A DNA stretch of 27,393 nt from Pseudonocardia broussonetiae (GCF_013155125.1 NZ_CP053567.1:1-27393); one strand, 5' to 3'. Shown: positions 6,966 through 14,088, numbered from the stretch's first letter. The notes: a model not told the origin generated them from the sequence alone. Translations and numbers: made by a program.

Positions 6966-7826
6966 ATGACAACGACCTTGTTCGATGATGACGACATGGC
7001 CCAACGACCAGACCCAGCCGAGCGGCGCGCGGTGCGCAGGCTCGTCCTCGCCGGGATGCTGCAGAGCATCCGGGCGCGGAACGGCTGGAGCGTCAACGAC
7101 GCCGCGAGTAGGGCGTCCATCGCGCCCATGACCTGGCGACGGCTGGAGGACGGGCTCGACGTCCGCCGCCGGTCCCTCACCGCGGTGGACGGGCTCCTGG
7201 AGCAGCCGTTCGGGACGGTGTCGCGGGCGTTGAACGACGACCTCGTGATGGTGGAGCTGCTGCGCCTGGACCGCGACGACGTCGACGCGGTGGCGCCGGA
7301 GACCTCGGCGAGCTACCTGGATGCCCTGGCCGAGCGCCAGCGGTCCGGGAGCACGGGCGGCGTGCACCACTACCGGAGCGTCACCGACCACATCGGCGTG
7401 ACGGGCAGCGCGGCGTCCGCCGTGGCGAACCTCGGCGCGCTCCGGGCGCAGGCCGGCGGCGGGACCGTGGCTCGCGCCGCGGCCGAACTCGGCGCGCTCC
7501 AGGCCGGGACGCCGTCCGTCGAGAATCTCCTCGCGGGACTCGCGGCGTTCTCGACGCCCAACCCGGGCCCGGTCTCGCAGGCGGCCATGCTCGTCGACCT
7601 CATCACGCGCCGGCCGATGACTCCGGCGCTGGAGAACGCGGTCGCCGCGATCCTGGCGGCCATGCCCGATCTGGTGACGGATCGCCTGCAGGACGCAGCG
7701 CGAGCTGTCGACGTGCTCGCGCTGTCGGAGAACGAGTCGCTGCACGAGGCCGCGGCGGAGGTGGCGCGCCTGGCGACGGACCGCGCGGTGGAGGCCACCA
7801 AGGCGGCCCGGGAGGCCCGGGAGTGA
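6966..7826 (+). CDS. HTH-containing regulator, candidate lysogeny repressor
   Basis: This 286-residue protein has an acidic start (MTTTLFDDDDMAQ) and an XRE-like helix-turn-helix at about residues 25-70, seen in RNGWSVNDAASRASIAPMTW then RRLEDGLDVRRRSLTAVDG. A long Ala-rich helical C-terminal region follows, probably for oligomerisation. I chose the ATG at 6966 because GGGGAG lies 8 nt before it. Starting at 6912 would place the promoter inside the gene. It faces the XRE gene and is followed by a coupled small gene. The layout fits a phage immunity or plasmid copy regulator. I do not recognise a named homologue. Confidence 0.75.
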   Translation: MTTTLFDDDDMAQRPDPAERRAVRRLVLAGMLQSIRARNGWSVNDAASRASIAPMTWRRLEDGLDVRRRSLTAVDGLLEQPFGTVSRALNDDLVMVELLRLDRDDVDAVAPETSASYLDALAERQRSGSTGGVHHYRSVTDHIGVTGSAASAVANLGALRAQAGGGTVARAAAELGALQAGTPSVENLLAGLAAFSTPNPGPVSQAAMLVDLITRRPMTPALENAVAAILAAMPDLVTDRLQDAARAVDVLALSENESLHEAAAEVARLATDRAVEATKAAREARE

Positions 7827-8014
7827 CCGCCCCGGCGGAGCACGGCCCGCGTGTCGGGGACCTCGTCCGGACGGAGGTCGCCGGGTATGTGGTCGAGATG
7901 GAGGACCGGCTCTACGAAGGCCAGCAGCAGTCCGGCCTGGTGATCGCCCTGGACTCCGGCGGCACCGTGTGGCGGCGGTCGGACGACGTCGTGAAGCTGC
8001 CACGCCTCACCTGA
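7823..8014 (+). CDS. Small beta-rich protein coupled to the regulator
   Basis: This 63-residue protein has a GTG start overlapping the upstream stop as GTGA. It looks like a small SH3/KOW-like beta barrel: GDLVRTEVAGYVVEMEDR, then SGLVIALDSGGTVWRRSDD. Such modules bind nucleic acid or protein in other contexts, but no catalytic motif is present. It is probably co-expressed with the HTH regulator at 6966. The stop lies within the first copies of the GGTCAGG repeat cluster. Confidence 0.6.
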   Translation: MTAPAEHGPRVGDLVRTEVAGYVVEMEDRLYEGQQQSGLVIALDSGGTVWRRSDDVVKLPRLT

Positions 8015-8034
8015 CCTGACCAGCACGACAGCGT

Positions 8035-8065
8035 CCCCTGAACCGGCCAGAGCCTGGTTCAGGGG
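8035..8065. terminator. Hairpin terminator downstream of the 7823 gene
   Basis: The arms CCCCTGAACC (8035-8044) and GGTTCAGGGG (8056-8065) form a perfect 10-bp stem with an 11-nt loop. It lies 20 bp after the stop of the plus-strand gene and between convergent transcripts, so it could work in both directions. Confidence 0.65.
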
Positions 8066-8068
8066 GCG

Positions 8069-8092
8069 TGACGGCATGACGGCATGACGGTC
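8069..8092 (-). repeat. Three tandem octamers TGACGGCA (candidate parS-like site A)
   Basis: TGACGGCA, TGACGGCA and TGACGGTC follow each other with an exact 8-bp period. This is the reverse complement of the TGCCGTCA octamer found in arrays at 11657, 12949 and 14014. The array lies between two convergent genes, where no promoter is expected, so a role other than transcriptional control is likely. Confidence 0.65.
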
Positions 8093-8108
8093 AGGTTTCC
8101 CCGTCCCC

Positions 8109-8142
8109 GCTGGTCAGGTGCCATACCGGCCACCTGACCAGC
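8109..8142. terminator. Second hairpin, terminator for the FtsK-like gene
   Basis: GCTGGTCAGGTG (8109-8120) and CACCTGACCAGC (8131-8142) are perfect 12-bp arms with a 10-nt loop, 22 bp beyond the FtsK-like stop. It may be a terminator. It also contains two of the GGTCAGG heptamers, so it could be a protein-binding inverted repeat. Confidence 0.55.
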
Positions 8143-8163
8143 GGGTCAGGATTCCTGACCCGG

Positions 8164-10404
8164 TCAGGCCCCGGAGATCGGGTGGACGGTGGCCTCGCCG
8201 TCGTTGAGCCACTCGCGCTTCACGCCCTTGCCGCTCTTGTTCGCGGTGCGCGACCAGACGGTCCGGGGCTCCACGCCGGCCTGCCGGAGCATCCCGCCCA
8301 GGGCGTCGTTATCGAGGTGCCCCCACGTCGCGGGCCGCAGCGCGGACAGAGCCTCCCGCAGCTCGCCCAGGTGCATCGCGGGCACCGGCGGGTGGTCCAT
8401 GACGTCGCGGACGTCGTCGAGGAGGTCGACCTCGAGCACGGGCTCCGGCGCCTCGCCCGCCGCCTGGCCCGTGAGCATCCCGGCCGCCCTGCGCAGCTCG
8501 AACGCCTTGTCGGCCAGCTCGACCGCCACCGCGACGTCCACCATCTCCGACCACGAACGCACGACCTGCGCGTCCACGTCGTCGCCGCCCTTCAGCCACG
8601 CCATGCCCTTGTCCCGGGTGCCGAACATCGTCGCGTCGATCCCGTTCTTCCGGGCCGACGTCCCGAGGATCTGGTCGTTGTGCGTCTGGTCGGACACCTT
8701 GAACGCGACGCGGATCGAGCAGTTGCCCATGATCGAGGACGGGATGACGTCCGCCTCCGGCCGCTGCGACGCGAGCACGAGGTAGATGCCGGCGGACCGG
8801 CCGACGCGGGACAGGCGGGTGAGCTGCCCGGTGATCTCGTCGCGGATGGCCTTGTCCTCCCGGTTGCCCTTCACGCCGTACTGGGTGCCCTCCTGCACCT
8901 CGTCGTAGAACACGACGATGGGCGACAGCCGCTCCGGGTACTTCGTGGCCAGCGCGCTCGTGACCTTCGGCGACCGCTCCTCCGCGGGGAGCGCCGACAG
9001 GAACTTGGACCGCTTCAGGTACTCGGCGACCAGGCCGCGCAGCTCGCCGGCCACGGCCTCGACGTCGTCGGGGTCGGCACCCTCGTGGAAGGCGTGCGCG
9101 AGCTTGCGCACGTGGTCGAGGTCGCCGGACCGCTTGCCGTCGATGACGACGATGCGCACGCGCAGGTCGAACGCGACCGCGCAGGAGAGCTGCCGGAGCC
9201 ACACCGACTTGCCGAACCCGGAGGCCCCGCCGACGGCGAGGTGCGGTGTCCCGGCGAGGGTGAGGCTGACCCAGCGCATCTCCTCGTCGGTGAACAGCGG
9301 CAGGGGCTCGAAGATGTCGACGGGCTTGCCGGCGGCGAGCGGCCACGGCGGCTGCACGGCCTTGTTCATCGGCTTGTGCGACAGGAACAGGCGGAGGTAG
9401 CCGGGGTGCCGGTCCTCGTTCCCCGACGGCCACACGCACCCGAGGTCGCGTCGGAGCGCCCCGGCGAGCGGGCCGCGCTTGCCGACGACCATCTCGGCGG
9501 TGACGCCGGGCGGGAGCTCCATCTCCAGCGTGTAGCCGTGGGCGCTCGTGGCGACGCCGGGCGCGACGATCCGCACCTCGTCGCGGACGCGGTCGGCGGC
9601 GTTCAAGGTCATGCCGGGCAGGCCGATCCGGCACAGGGCGTCGACGACCATGTCGGCGGTGGGCTTGACCAGCTCCGCGGGCACGGCGTACTTCCTGCCG
9701 GGCGCGAGGGCCTTCCCGACGGGCCGCCCGATCCACCCGAGGGCGAGCACGGCCAGCACAGCGCCCGCCAGGATCGCCCACACGGGCGGCGCGGGGATGC
9801 GGGCGGCCAGGGCAGGGGTGAACCACCACACGGCCACGGCGACGCCGGCGGCGACGCCCAGCTCCCACATCTCCTTGCCGGGGATGAGCTTCACCGTCCA
9901 CACGAACGCGGCCACGGCGAGCACCACGGCGAGCGCGGCGGGGAACGTCCAGGCGAGGGTGGGGACCAGCACCACGACGATGACGGACCCGGCGACCATC
10001 CACCGTGCGTTCAGGTTGGCCTTGCGCACGTTCTGCGCCTTCACGTACTCGGCGGTCTCGGTGTTCCCGGCGTGGGCGTGCCGGACCTGCGCCGAGTCGT
10101 AGTCGTAGAGGTAGCGGGCCAGCAGGGCGACTACGCGGCCGAGACCGCGCGGGCTGTAGACCACGAGGAGCGCCAGCAGTGCCGGGAGGTGGAGCAGGAA
10201 CCGGCCGGTCCGGTACGCGGCCCGGCGGCCGGTCCGACCGGCGGTCGCGGCGAAGGTGTCCCAGGTGCGGAGCCACTCCGGCCGGATGGGCGCGGAGGTG
10301 TCGAGGGCGGGCCGGGACCCCCGGCCGGCGGTGACCGCGTCGAGCACGGTCCGCGGTCGGACCGGCTCCGGTCCGGGGCTCTTGGTCATGTCGATGTCGG
10401 TCAT
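8164..10404 (-). CDS. FtsK/SpoIIIE/TraB-like DNA translocase
   Basis: This is a 746-residue membrane-anchored motor. The N-terminal part carries about four hydrophobic segments (for example LPALLALLVVYS, GSVIVVVLVPTLAW, ALAVVLAVAAFVWTV and AILAGAVLAVLALGWIG). The ATPase has Walker A GASGFGKS at about residues 392-399, Walker B PIVVFYDEVQE near 493-502, and an IYLVLASQRPEAD sensor. A short C-terminal segment after about residue 675 could be a winged helix. Such proteins move double-stranded DNA and in actinomycete plasmids (TraB) transfer the whole element between cells. The ATG at 10404 has AGGAG about 10 nt upstream. It ends an operon with the DUF2637 gene. It is rare beside virion genes, so the element looks hybrid. 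Confidence 0.9.
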   Translation of the reverse strand: MTDIDMTKSPGPEPVRPRTVLDAVTAGRGSRPALDTSAPIRPEWLRTWDTFAATAGRTGRRAAYRTGRFLLHLPALLALLVVYSPRGLGRVVALLARYLYDYDSAQVRHAHAGNTETAEYVKAQNVRKANLNARWMVAGSVIVVVLVPTLAWTFPAALAVVLAVAAFVWTVKLIPGKEMWELGVAAGVAVAVWWFTPALAARIPAPPVWAILAGAVLAVLALGWIGRPVGKALAPGRKYAVPAELVKPTADMVVDALCRIGLPGMTLNAADRVRDEVRIVAPGVATSAHGYTLEMELPPGVTAEMVVGKRGPLAGALRRDLGCVWPSGNEDRHPGYLRLFLSHKPMNKAVQPPWPLAAGKPVDIFEPLPLFTDEEMRWVSLTLAGTPHLAVGGASGFGKSVWLRQLSCAVAFDLRVRIVVIDGKRSGDLDHVRKLAHAFHEGADPDDVEAVAGELRGLVAEYLKRSKFLSALPAEERSPKVTSALATKYPERLSPIVVFYDEVQEGTQYGVKGNREDKAIRDEITGQLTRLSRVGRSAGIYLVLASQRPEADVIPSSIMGNCSIRVAFKVSDQTHNDQILGTSARKNGIDATMFGTRDKGMAWLKGGDDVDAQVVRSWSEMVDVAVAVELADKAFELRRAAGMLTGQAAGEAPEPVLEVDLLDDVRDVMDHPPVPAMHLGELREALSALRPATWGHLDNDALGGMLRQAGVEPRTVWSRTANKSGKGVKREWLNDGEATVHPISGA

Positions 10405-10479
10405 GGCGGTGCGTCTCCTGTCGACGTCGAGGGGCCCCCGGTCCGGCCGGTTCCAGCGGTCCGGACCGGGGGGTCGTGA

Positions 10480-10653
10480 TCAGTGCAGGTGGTCGCGCCA
10501 GTCGTCGGAGTGCGGGACCGGCTGACGGCACTCGGTGCACCGTCGGGCGGGTCGGGATGCCTTCCGACCTGCGGACCGTCGGGTGGTCTGGCCTCCGCTA
10601 CGGACGTGCTGGAACGCCTGGACGAGGCGCCGGACCCACTCGATGAACTTCAC
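10480..10653 (-). CDS. 57-aa zinc-finger-like protein between DUF2637 and FtsK-like genes
   Basis: This GTG-started ORF overlaps the DUF2637 stop as GTGA and has GGAGG just upstream. It reads KFIEWVRRLVQAFQHV, a basic linker, then RCTECRQPVPHSDDWRDHLH at the C terminus. The last part has a C-x2-C and H-x-H pattern suited to one zinc ion. It could bind DNA or partner proteins of the translocase. No named family is recognised. Coupling, ribosome-binding site and the zinc motif support it as a real gene. Confidence 0.65.
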   Translation of the reverse strand: MKFIEWVRRLVQAFQHVRSGGQTTRRSAGRKASRPARRCTECRQPVPHSDDWRDHLH

Positions 10654-11291
10654 GCTGCCTCCATCAGTCGTCGGGCCCGGTCTGCGCCGACCCCGAACTC
10701 GGTCCGCAGCTGCCGCTGCGACGGCATGCCGTCATGCCGTTCGATCCACTCGCGGACCGCCGGGAGCAGCTCGTCGACGTCGGGCTCGTCGAGGGGCTCG
10801 ACGACGGCCAGCGCGGCGGCGGTGGTCTCGGTGGTCCGGTCCGCGGTCTCGGTGGTCCGGTCCGCGGTCTCGGTGGTCCGGTCCGCGGTCCGGGTGGTCC
10901 GACCGGCGACGAGGGCGACCAGCTCCAGCGCGACGGCGAGCGCGACGGGCGGGAACAGATTCACGGCGTACGCCTCGACGGAGGGCTCGACGACGGCCGC
11001 GGAGTTGGCGGCGATCGTCACGACGATGCCGAACACGAACGCGGCCCACGGGCCCCGCCCGACGGGGACGCCTCGACGGCGGCGGACCCACATCACGACG
11101 AGGGCGGCGAGCAACATCCCGTCCACGGACAGCGGGAGGAACGGCGCCATCACCGGGTCGTGCCGGGCGACGACCGTCCGGGCGTGGAGGTAGGACGCGA
11201 CGGCGGCCGGCGCGGCGACGGTGAGCACGACGACGACGCCGAGGAGGCCGGGCCAGGTGCGGACCCACCACTCCCCCACGGCCGGCGGCAT
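10650..11291 (-). CDS. DUF2637 membrane protein with C-terminal helix-turn-helix
   Basis: This is a 213-residue protein. The first 130 residues have four hydrophobic segments and the DUF2637 signature: LPLSVDGMLLAALVVMW preceded by ASYLHARTVV, then FGIVVTIAANSAAVVEP and LFPPVALAVALELVALVAG. A Thr/Asp/Arg repeat linker follows, then a probable winged HTH (WIERHDGMPSQRQLRTEFGV, with GADRARRLMEAA). DUF2637 proteins are common in actinomycete plasmids and integrative elements, often near FtsK-like transfer genes. I infer a membrane partner of the translocase that can also contact DNA. The ATG at 11291 is TGATG-coupled to the upstream gene. Confidence 0.8.
   Translation of the reverse strand: MPPAVGEWWVRTWPGLLGVVVVLTVAAPAAVASYLHARTVVARHDPVMAPFLPLSVDGMLLAALVVMWVRRRRGVPVGRGPWAAFVFGIVVTIAANSAAVVEPSVEAYAVNLFPPVALAVALELVALVAGRTTRTADRTTETADRTTETADRTTETTAAALAVVEPLDEPDVDELLPAVREWIERHDGMPSQRQLRTEFGVGADRARRLMEAA
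10711..10742. repeat. Octamer-like array inside the DUF2637 coding region (site B)
   Basis: Reading the plus strand in steps of 8 gives TGCCGCTG, CGACGGCA, TGCCGTCA and TGCCGTTC. The phase and sequence match the intergenic octamer arrays. Here the bases also encode the HTH helix (HDGMPSQRQ), so the match could partly be coincidence. Confidence 0.4.
10824..10907 (-). repeat. 21-bp tandem repeat, about 3.5 copies, encoding a seven-residue linker repeat
   Basis: Three identical 21-bp units start at 10824, 10845 and 10866, with a diverged fourth at 10887. In the DUF2637 protein they encode the repeated heptapeptide TADRTTE between the membrane domain and the HTH. Copy number probably varies among relatives by slippage, changing the linker length without breaking the frame. 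Confidence 0.8.
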
Positions 11292-11548
11292 CACCGGCCC
11301 GCCCGGATGCGGCGGAGCACGCGACGCCAGGCGCCCCGACCGGAGGCGCCGGCCTCGACGCGGCGACGGATGGCGGCGATCTCGTCGGGGTCGGTGACGA
11401 TGCGCCCGGCGAGCTGCGTCCCGCCGAACAGCGGGCTGCACTCGATGGTGTGGACGTGCTCGTCCTCGTCGGGCTCGAGCAGCGGGGGCACCAGCGTGAG
11501 GTTCGGGGGTGCGGGTTCGGGCAACGGGCGTGCGGCAGACTGCGACAC
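11291..11548 (-). CDS. 85-aa protein, first gene of the translocase operon
   Basis: The GTG at 11548 is preceded by AGGAGAGGAGG, a strong ribosome-binding site, so I use it rather than the longer open frame. The protein has a Pro-rich start (SQSAARPLPEPAPPNLTLVP), an acidic segment (LLEPDEDEHVHTIECSP) and a basic helical end (WRRVLRRIRAGR). No known domain is recognised. It is TGATG-coupled to DUF2637, which suggests a role in the same transfer or membrane complex. Confidence 0.65.
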   Translation of the reverse strand: MSQSAARPLPEPAPPNLTLVPPLLEPDEDEHVHTIECSPLFGGTQLAGRIVTDPDEIAAIRRRVEAGASGRGAWRRVLRRIRAGR

Positions 11549-11582
11549 GGTCCGCCTCCTCTCCTGTCGAGGGGGTGGGCAA

Positions 11583-11617
11583 GGGCCGTCCCGGGAGTCC
11601 AGTCCCGCGGGCGGCCC
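11583..11617 (-). promoter_or_regulatory. Structured leader hairpin upstream of the translocase operon
   Basis: GGGCCG (11583-11588) pairs with CGGCCC (11612-11617). Inner CCC/GGG and GGGA/TCCC pairs extend this to a 13-bp stem around a 6-nt loop. It lies in the minus-strand leader 34 nt before the GTG and could act as an attenuator or a transcript stabiliser. Confidence 0.4.
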
Positions 11618-11656
11618 GTCTTCATGTGCGGGTCGTGCTCGGACACGGTAACGGCG

Positions 11657-11711
11657 TGCCGTCATGCCGTCGCGGTGTCGTGCCGTCAAGGTACCACGCG
11701 CGTGTCATACT
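11657..11711 (+). promoter_or_regulatory. Octamer array (site C) and leaderless promoter of the 11719 gene
   Basis: TGCCGTCA (11657), TGCCGTCG (11665), a diverged unit (11673) and TGCCGTCA (11681) keep an exact 8-bp period. The last unit sits where the -35 of the downstream promoter should be. The -10 is CATACT at 11706-11711, 7 nt before the ATG, so the mRNA would be leaderless. The array lies between divergent operons and could control both. Confidence 0.6.
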
Positions 11712-11718
11712 TGTGAGT

Positions 11719-11988
11719 ATGGAACAGCCTTCTAGCTCCCCCCGTGGGGAGGGTGGTCCCCCGCTCTCCGCCGTCGACGTCGCGTCCTTGCCCGATGGCA
11801 CGCCTGTCGTGGTGACGTGGTCCGGCGGCAACGGACCTCACGACTACGTCATCGCGGTCGACCGCCACGGTGGTCGGTACGCCGCGCGGAACACCGACCC
11901 CGATGACCGCTTCCGTTGGTACAACCCACTCACCTTCGTGGGGACGGAGCGGTGCCACACCCGCGTGTGGTCGGGCGGTACGCGATGA
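11719..11988 (+). CDS. 89-aa beta-rich protein coupled to the recombinase
   Basis: The ATG at 11719 lies 7 nt after a -10 box, suggesting leaderless expression. The protein has a flexible Ser/Pro/Gly start and a beta-rich core (LPDGTPVVVTWSGG, YVIAVDRHGGRYAARN, FRWYNPLTFVG). Its stop overlaps the recombinase start as ATGA, so the two are made together. By position it could be a recombination directionality factor, but it lacks the winged-helix look of typical excisionases. The function is unassigned. Confidence 0.65.
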   Translation: MEQPSSSPRGEGGPPLSAVDVASLPDGTPVVVTWSGGNGPHDYVIAVDRHGGRYAARNTDPDDRFRWYNPLTFVGTERCHTRVWSGGTR

Positions 11989-12950
11989 CGGACCTCATCC
12001 CGACCTTCGGAACCAACCTCGCCCCGTCCGGCGTGCCCCGCGCCGCCCGCGACGAGATCGCCGAGAGGTGGCTCCGCGAGCGCGGGGCGTCCTCGCAGCA
12101 CACCGCCGCCCGCTACCGACGCGACATCCGCGTGTTCTTCGACTGGGCCGACGACCGCGGCCTCGACGTCTTCGCCATGCTGCCGTGGCACATCGGCGAC
12201 TACGCGGCCTTCCTCGCGGAGGGCGGCGCGGGCGAGCTGAAGGCGTCCACACGCGCCGGCCGCCTGAACGCGGTCTCGGCGTTCTTCCGGTTCGTCCAGC
12301 AGAACGTGCGCGACCGCGTCCTCCCCAACCCGGCCGAGCACGTGAAGCGCCCGGTCGTGAAGCGCGAGTCGGTGACGCGCGGCCTCGACGCGGGCGAGCT
12401 CACCGCGCTACGCGGCGAGGCGAAGCGCCGCGGCGCCCGGGAGTACGCGCTCGTGCAGCTGCTCGCCGGGTCCGGTCTCCGGGTGTCGGAGGCGGTCGGC
12501 GCCGACGCGCACCACCTGAAGCGCGAGGGCGGCGAGTGGTACCTCTACGTGAAGCGGAAGGGCCACGACGACCGCGTCCCCGTGCAGGTGCCGCTGCAGG
12601 CCGCGCGGGCGATCAACCGATACCTGCGCGGACGACGCGGGCCCCTGTTCCTCGACAACGGCGGTCGCCGGCTCTCCCGCCAGGCCGCGTCCAACCGCGT
12701 GCAGTTCATGGCCGTGGCCTCGGGCATCACCGGCCGGACGGTCACCCCGCACTCGCTGCGCCACACGGCGACCACGCTCGCGCTCTCGGCGGGGGTGCCC
12801 ATCCGCGCGGTCCAGGTGCAGATGGGCCACTCCTCGACGGAGACGACGGCGCGCTACGACCGGGCGAACCGGCAGCGGGACAACCCGACGGTCACGGCGT
12901 TGGGTGCGCTCATCGACGACGGCGAACAGGGCGACGGTACGGAGGCATGA
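11985..12950 (+). CDS. Tyrosine recombinase (XerC/D-like integrase)
   Basis: This is a 321-residue recombinase. The N-terminal SAM-like core-binding domain spans about residues 25-115 (WLRERGASSQHTAARYRRDI). The catalytic domain has Arg166 in SGLRVSEAV, His256-x-x-Arg259 in HSLRHTATT, His282 in MGHSST and Tyr291 in TARYDRANR, so the full RHRHY set is present. The compact size resembles Xer proteins and small phage integrases without an arm-binding domain. On a circular element it could resolve multimers or integrate at a chromosomal site. No attP can be proved from this sequence alone. Its stop lies two bases into an octamer array. Confidence 0.93.
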   Translation: MTDLIPTFGTNLAPSGVPRAARDEIAERWLRERGASSQHTAARYRRDIRVFFDWADDRGLDVFAMLPWHIGDYAAFLAEGGAGELKASTRAGRLNAVSAFFRFVQQNVRDRVLPNPAEHVKRPVVKRESVTRGLDAGELTALRGEAKRRGAREYALVQLLAGSGLRVSEAVGADAHHLKREGGEWYLYVKRKGHDDRVPVQVPLQAARAINRYLRGRRGPLFLDNGGRRLSRQAASNRVQFMAVASGITGRTVTPHSLRHTATTLALSAGVPIRAVQVQMGHSSTETTARYDRANRQRDNPTVTALGALIDDGEQGDGTEA

Positions 12951-12972
12951 CGGCGTGCCGTCACGACGGCAT
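12949..12972. repeat. Octamer array D at the recombinase/parB junction
   Basis: TGACGGCG (12949), TGCCGTCA (12957) and CGACGGCA (12965) follow in 8-bp phase and alternate in orientation. Weaker units in phase continue to 12996. The array overlaps the ends of two convergent genes, so it is not at a promoter. Confidence 0.55.
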
Positions 12973-13284
12973 GGAGTCGCGGAGTCGTGCCGCCAGGCGC
13001 TCGCGGAGCGCGGGGTCCTGGTCGGCCTCGGCGAACAGGGCGCGGACGACGTCGGCCCGCATCTGCTTGGTGGGCCGGATCCCCGCGCGGGCGACCACGT
13101 CGTCGACGACCCGGTGAGCGCGGTCGTCGTCGGCGGGGTCGACCAGCATCGTGAACTTCCGCCGGGTGGCCGGGGGAGTCACCGGGGTCTGCCCGGCAAC
13201 TACCGGGCTCTGCCTGTCGGTTGGCTCCGGGGCGGTCTCGGCGAGGAGGCCCTCCAGGGAGCGCCGTCGGGGACGCGCGGTCAT
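12961..13284 (-). CDS. Ribbon-helix-helix ParB-like centromere-binding protein
   Basis: This is a 107-residue protein encoded directly after parA with an ATGA overlap. The N-terminal 40 residues are basic and Pro-rich (TARPRRRSLEGLLAETAP) and likely flexible. The C-terminal part reads RRKFTMLVDPADD, then a helix (RAHRVVDDVVARAG), then a second helix (TKQMRADVVRALFAEA), matching the strand-helix-helix of ParG/omega-type partition proteins. In such type Ib systems the flexible N-terminal tail stimulates the ParA ATPase and the RHH binds short tandem repeats. The nearby 8-bp arrays are the obvious candidate sites. The family call is from pattern only. Confidence 0.7.
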   Translation of the reverse strand: MTARPRRRSLEGLLAETAPEPTDRQSPVVAGQTPVTPPATRRKFTMLVDPADDDRAHRVVDDVVARAGIRPTKQMRADVVRALFAEADQDPALRERLAARLRDSMPS

Positions 13285-13961
13285 AGGACGGCCCGCCCGG
13301 GCTTGCGGAGCTGCAGGTCGACCGCGGCGAGCACCTCGTCCGCCAGGGCCCGGTAGTCGGCCTCCGCCAGGCGCGCGTAGGAGTGCAGGCCGGGGATGTC
13401 GAGCACCGTCCCTCCGCGCTCCACGGCCTCGTCGTACACCGCGTACCGGCGGACGACGGTCTCCGCGACGACCAGGCCGGCGCCCCGCAGCTCCGCCTGC
13501 CGCTCGCGGGCGCGGGGGAGCGCCGGGGTCGACACCCTCGTGAACGCGAGGAGGTAGGGCAGGCCCAGCGGGATGACTTCGCCCCGGACGACGCGCAGGG
13601 TGGGGCGGAGGTCCATCGCCTCCGGCGCGGACGGTACGACGAGGAGGTCGGCGACGGGCCGCCCGTCGCCCTGGAGGACCGCCTCGAACGCACCTTCGCG
13701 GGCGCCGGGGAGGTCGACGAGGGCGAGGTCGTAGCCGTCCAGCTCGCGGAGCCGGCGGAGCGCGCGGGGGTCCTGGCCGTCGGCGACGTCGAGGGGGAGG
13801 GCGTCGCCGGCCGCGTCGGCGATGTCGCTCGCGCTGCGGTTCGCGTCGCCGTCGACGAGGAGCACCGACAGGCCGGAGCGGGCGGCGACCGCGGCCAGGG
13901 TGACGGCGGTCGTGGTCTTCGCCGCGCCCCCCTTGGGTCCGCCTACCGCAACAATCCGCAT
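13281..13961 (-). CDS. parA: ParA-type partition ATPase
   Basis: This is a 226-residue small ParA, the size class of type Ib plasmid partition. It begins MRIVAVGGPKGGAAKTTTAV, with the deviant Walker A KGGxxKT. LSVLLVDGDANRSASDIAD gives the A' Asp, and YDLALVDLPGA is Walker B. ParA binds nucleoid DNA with ATP and moves or positions plasmid copies through its centromere-binding partner. The ATG at 13961 lies 8 nt after a -10 box, giving a leaderless message. Its stop is coupled to the RHH partner. The presence of a partition operon strongly suggests that the element is kept as an extrachromosomal circle. Confidence 0.92.
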   Translation of the reverse strand: MRIVAVGGPKGGAAKTTTAVTLAAVAARSGLSVLLVDGDANRSASDIADAAGDALPLDVADGQDPRALRRLRELDGYDLALVDLPGAREGAFEAVLQGDGRPVADLLVVPSAPEAMDLRPTLRVVRGEVIPLGLPYLLAFTRVSTPALPRARERQAELRGAGLVVAETVVRRYAVYDEAVERGGTVLDIPGLHSYARLAEADYRALADEVLAAVDLQLRKPGRAVL

Positions 13962-13969
13962 GTCGGAGC

Positions 13970-13998
13970 ACGGTAGCGGGGCCACGGTGTGGTGTCAC
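13970..13998 (-). promoter_or_regulatory. Leaderless promoter of parA
   Basis: On the minus strand a -35 GTGACA (13998-13993) and a -10 TACCGT (13975-13970) are separated by 17 bp. The start would fall at about 13962, next to the parA ATG at 13961. The octamer array at 14014 is just upstream, well placed for autoregulation by the RHH partner. Confidence 0.65.
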
Positions 13999-14013
13999 GA
14001 CGGCGGGGAGCCG

Positions 14014-14037
14014 TGCCGTCATGCCGTCATGCCGTTG
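14014..14037 (+). repeat. Three tandem octamers TGCCGTCA between parA and the second RHH gene (site E)
   Basis: TGCCGTCA (14014), TGCCGTCA (14022) and TGCCGTTG (14030) are in exact 8-bp phase, with a related CGACGGCG unit in phase at 13998. The array is in the divergent promoter region of parA. This is the best candidate for the main centromere and operator. Confidence 0.7.
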
Positions 14038-14088
14038 GTGTGACCGGAGACACACTAGCCAGTATGTAGCCATCCTCTAGTCATGGGC

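Larger units (their letters stand above)
8010..8168. repeat. Cluster of eight GGTCAGG/CCTGACC heptamers beside the translocase gene
   Basis: Heptamers in both orientations start at 8010, 8015, 8089, 8112, 8133, 8144, 8154 and 8162. Several pair into inverted repeats. The 149-bp gap between the convergent small gene and FtsK-like gene is made almost entirely of these and of the hairpins and octamers listed separately. In Streptomyces conjugative plasmids the FtsK-like TraB recognises short direct repeats in a transfer locus close to its gene, so this is a candidate recognition locus. That link is inference. Confidence 0.6.

Noticed and set aside
8182..10479. Long plus-strand frame opposite the translocase gene
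   Set aside because: Same reason. The Walker motifs and membrane segments are on the minus strand.
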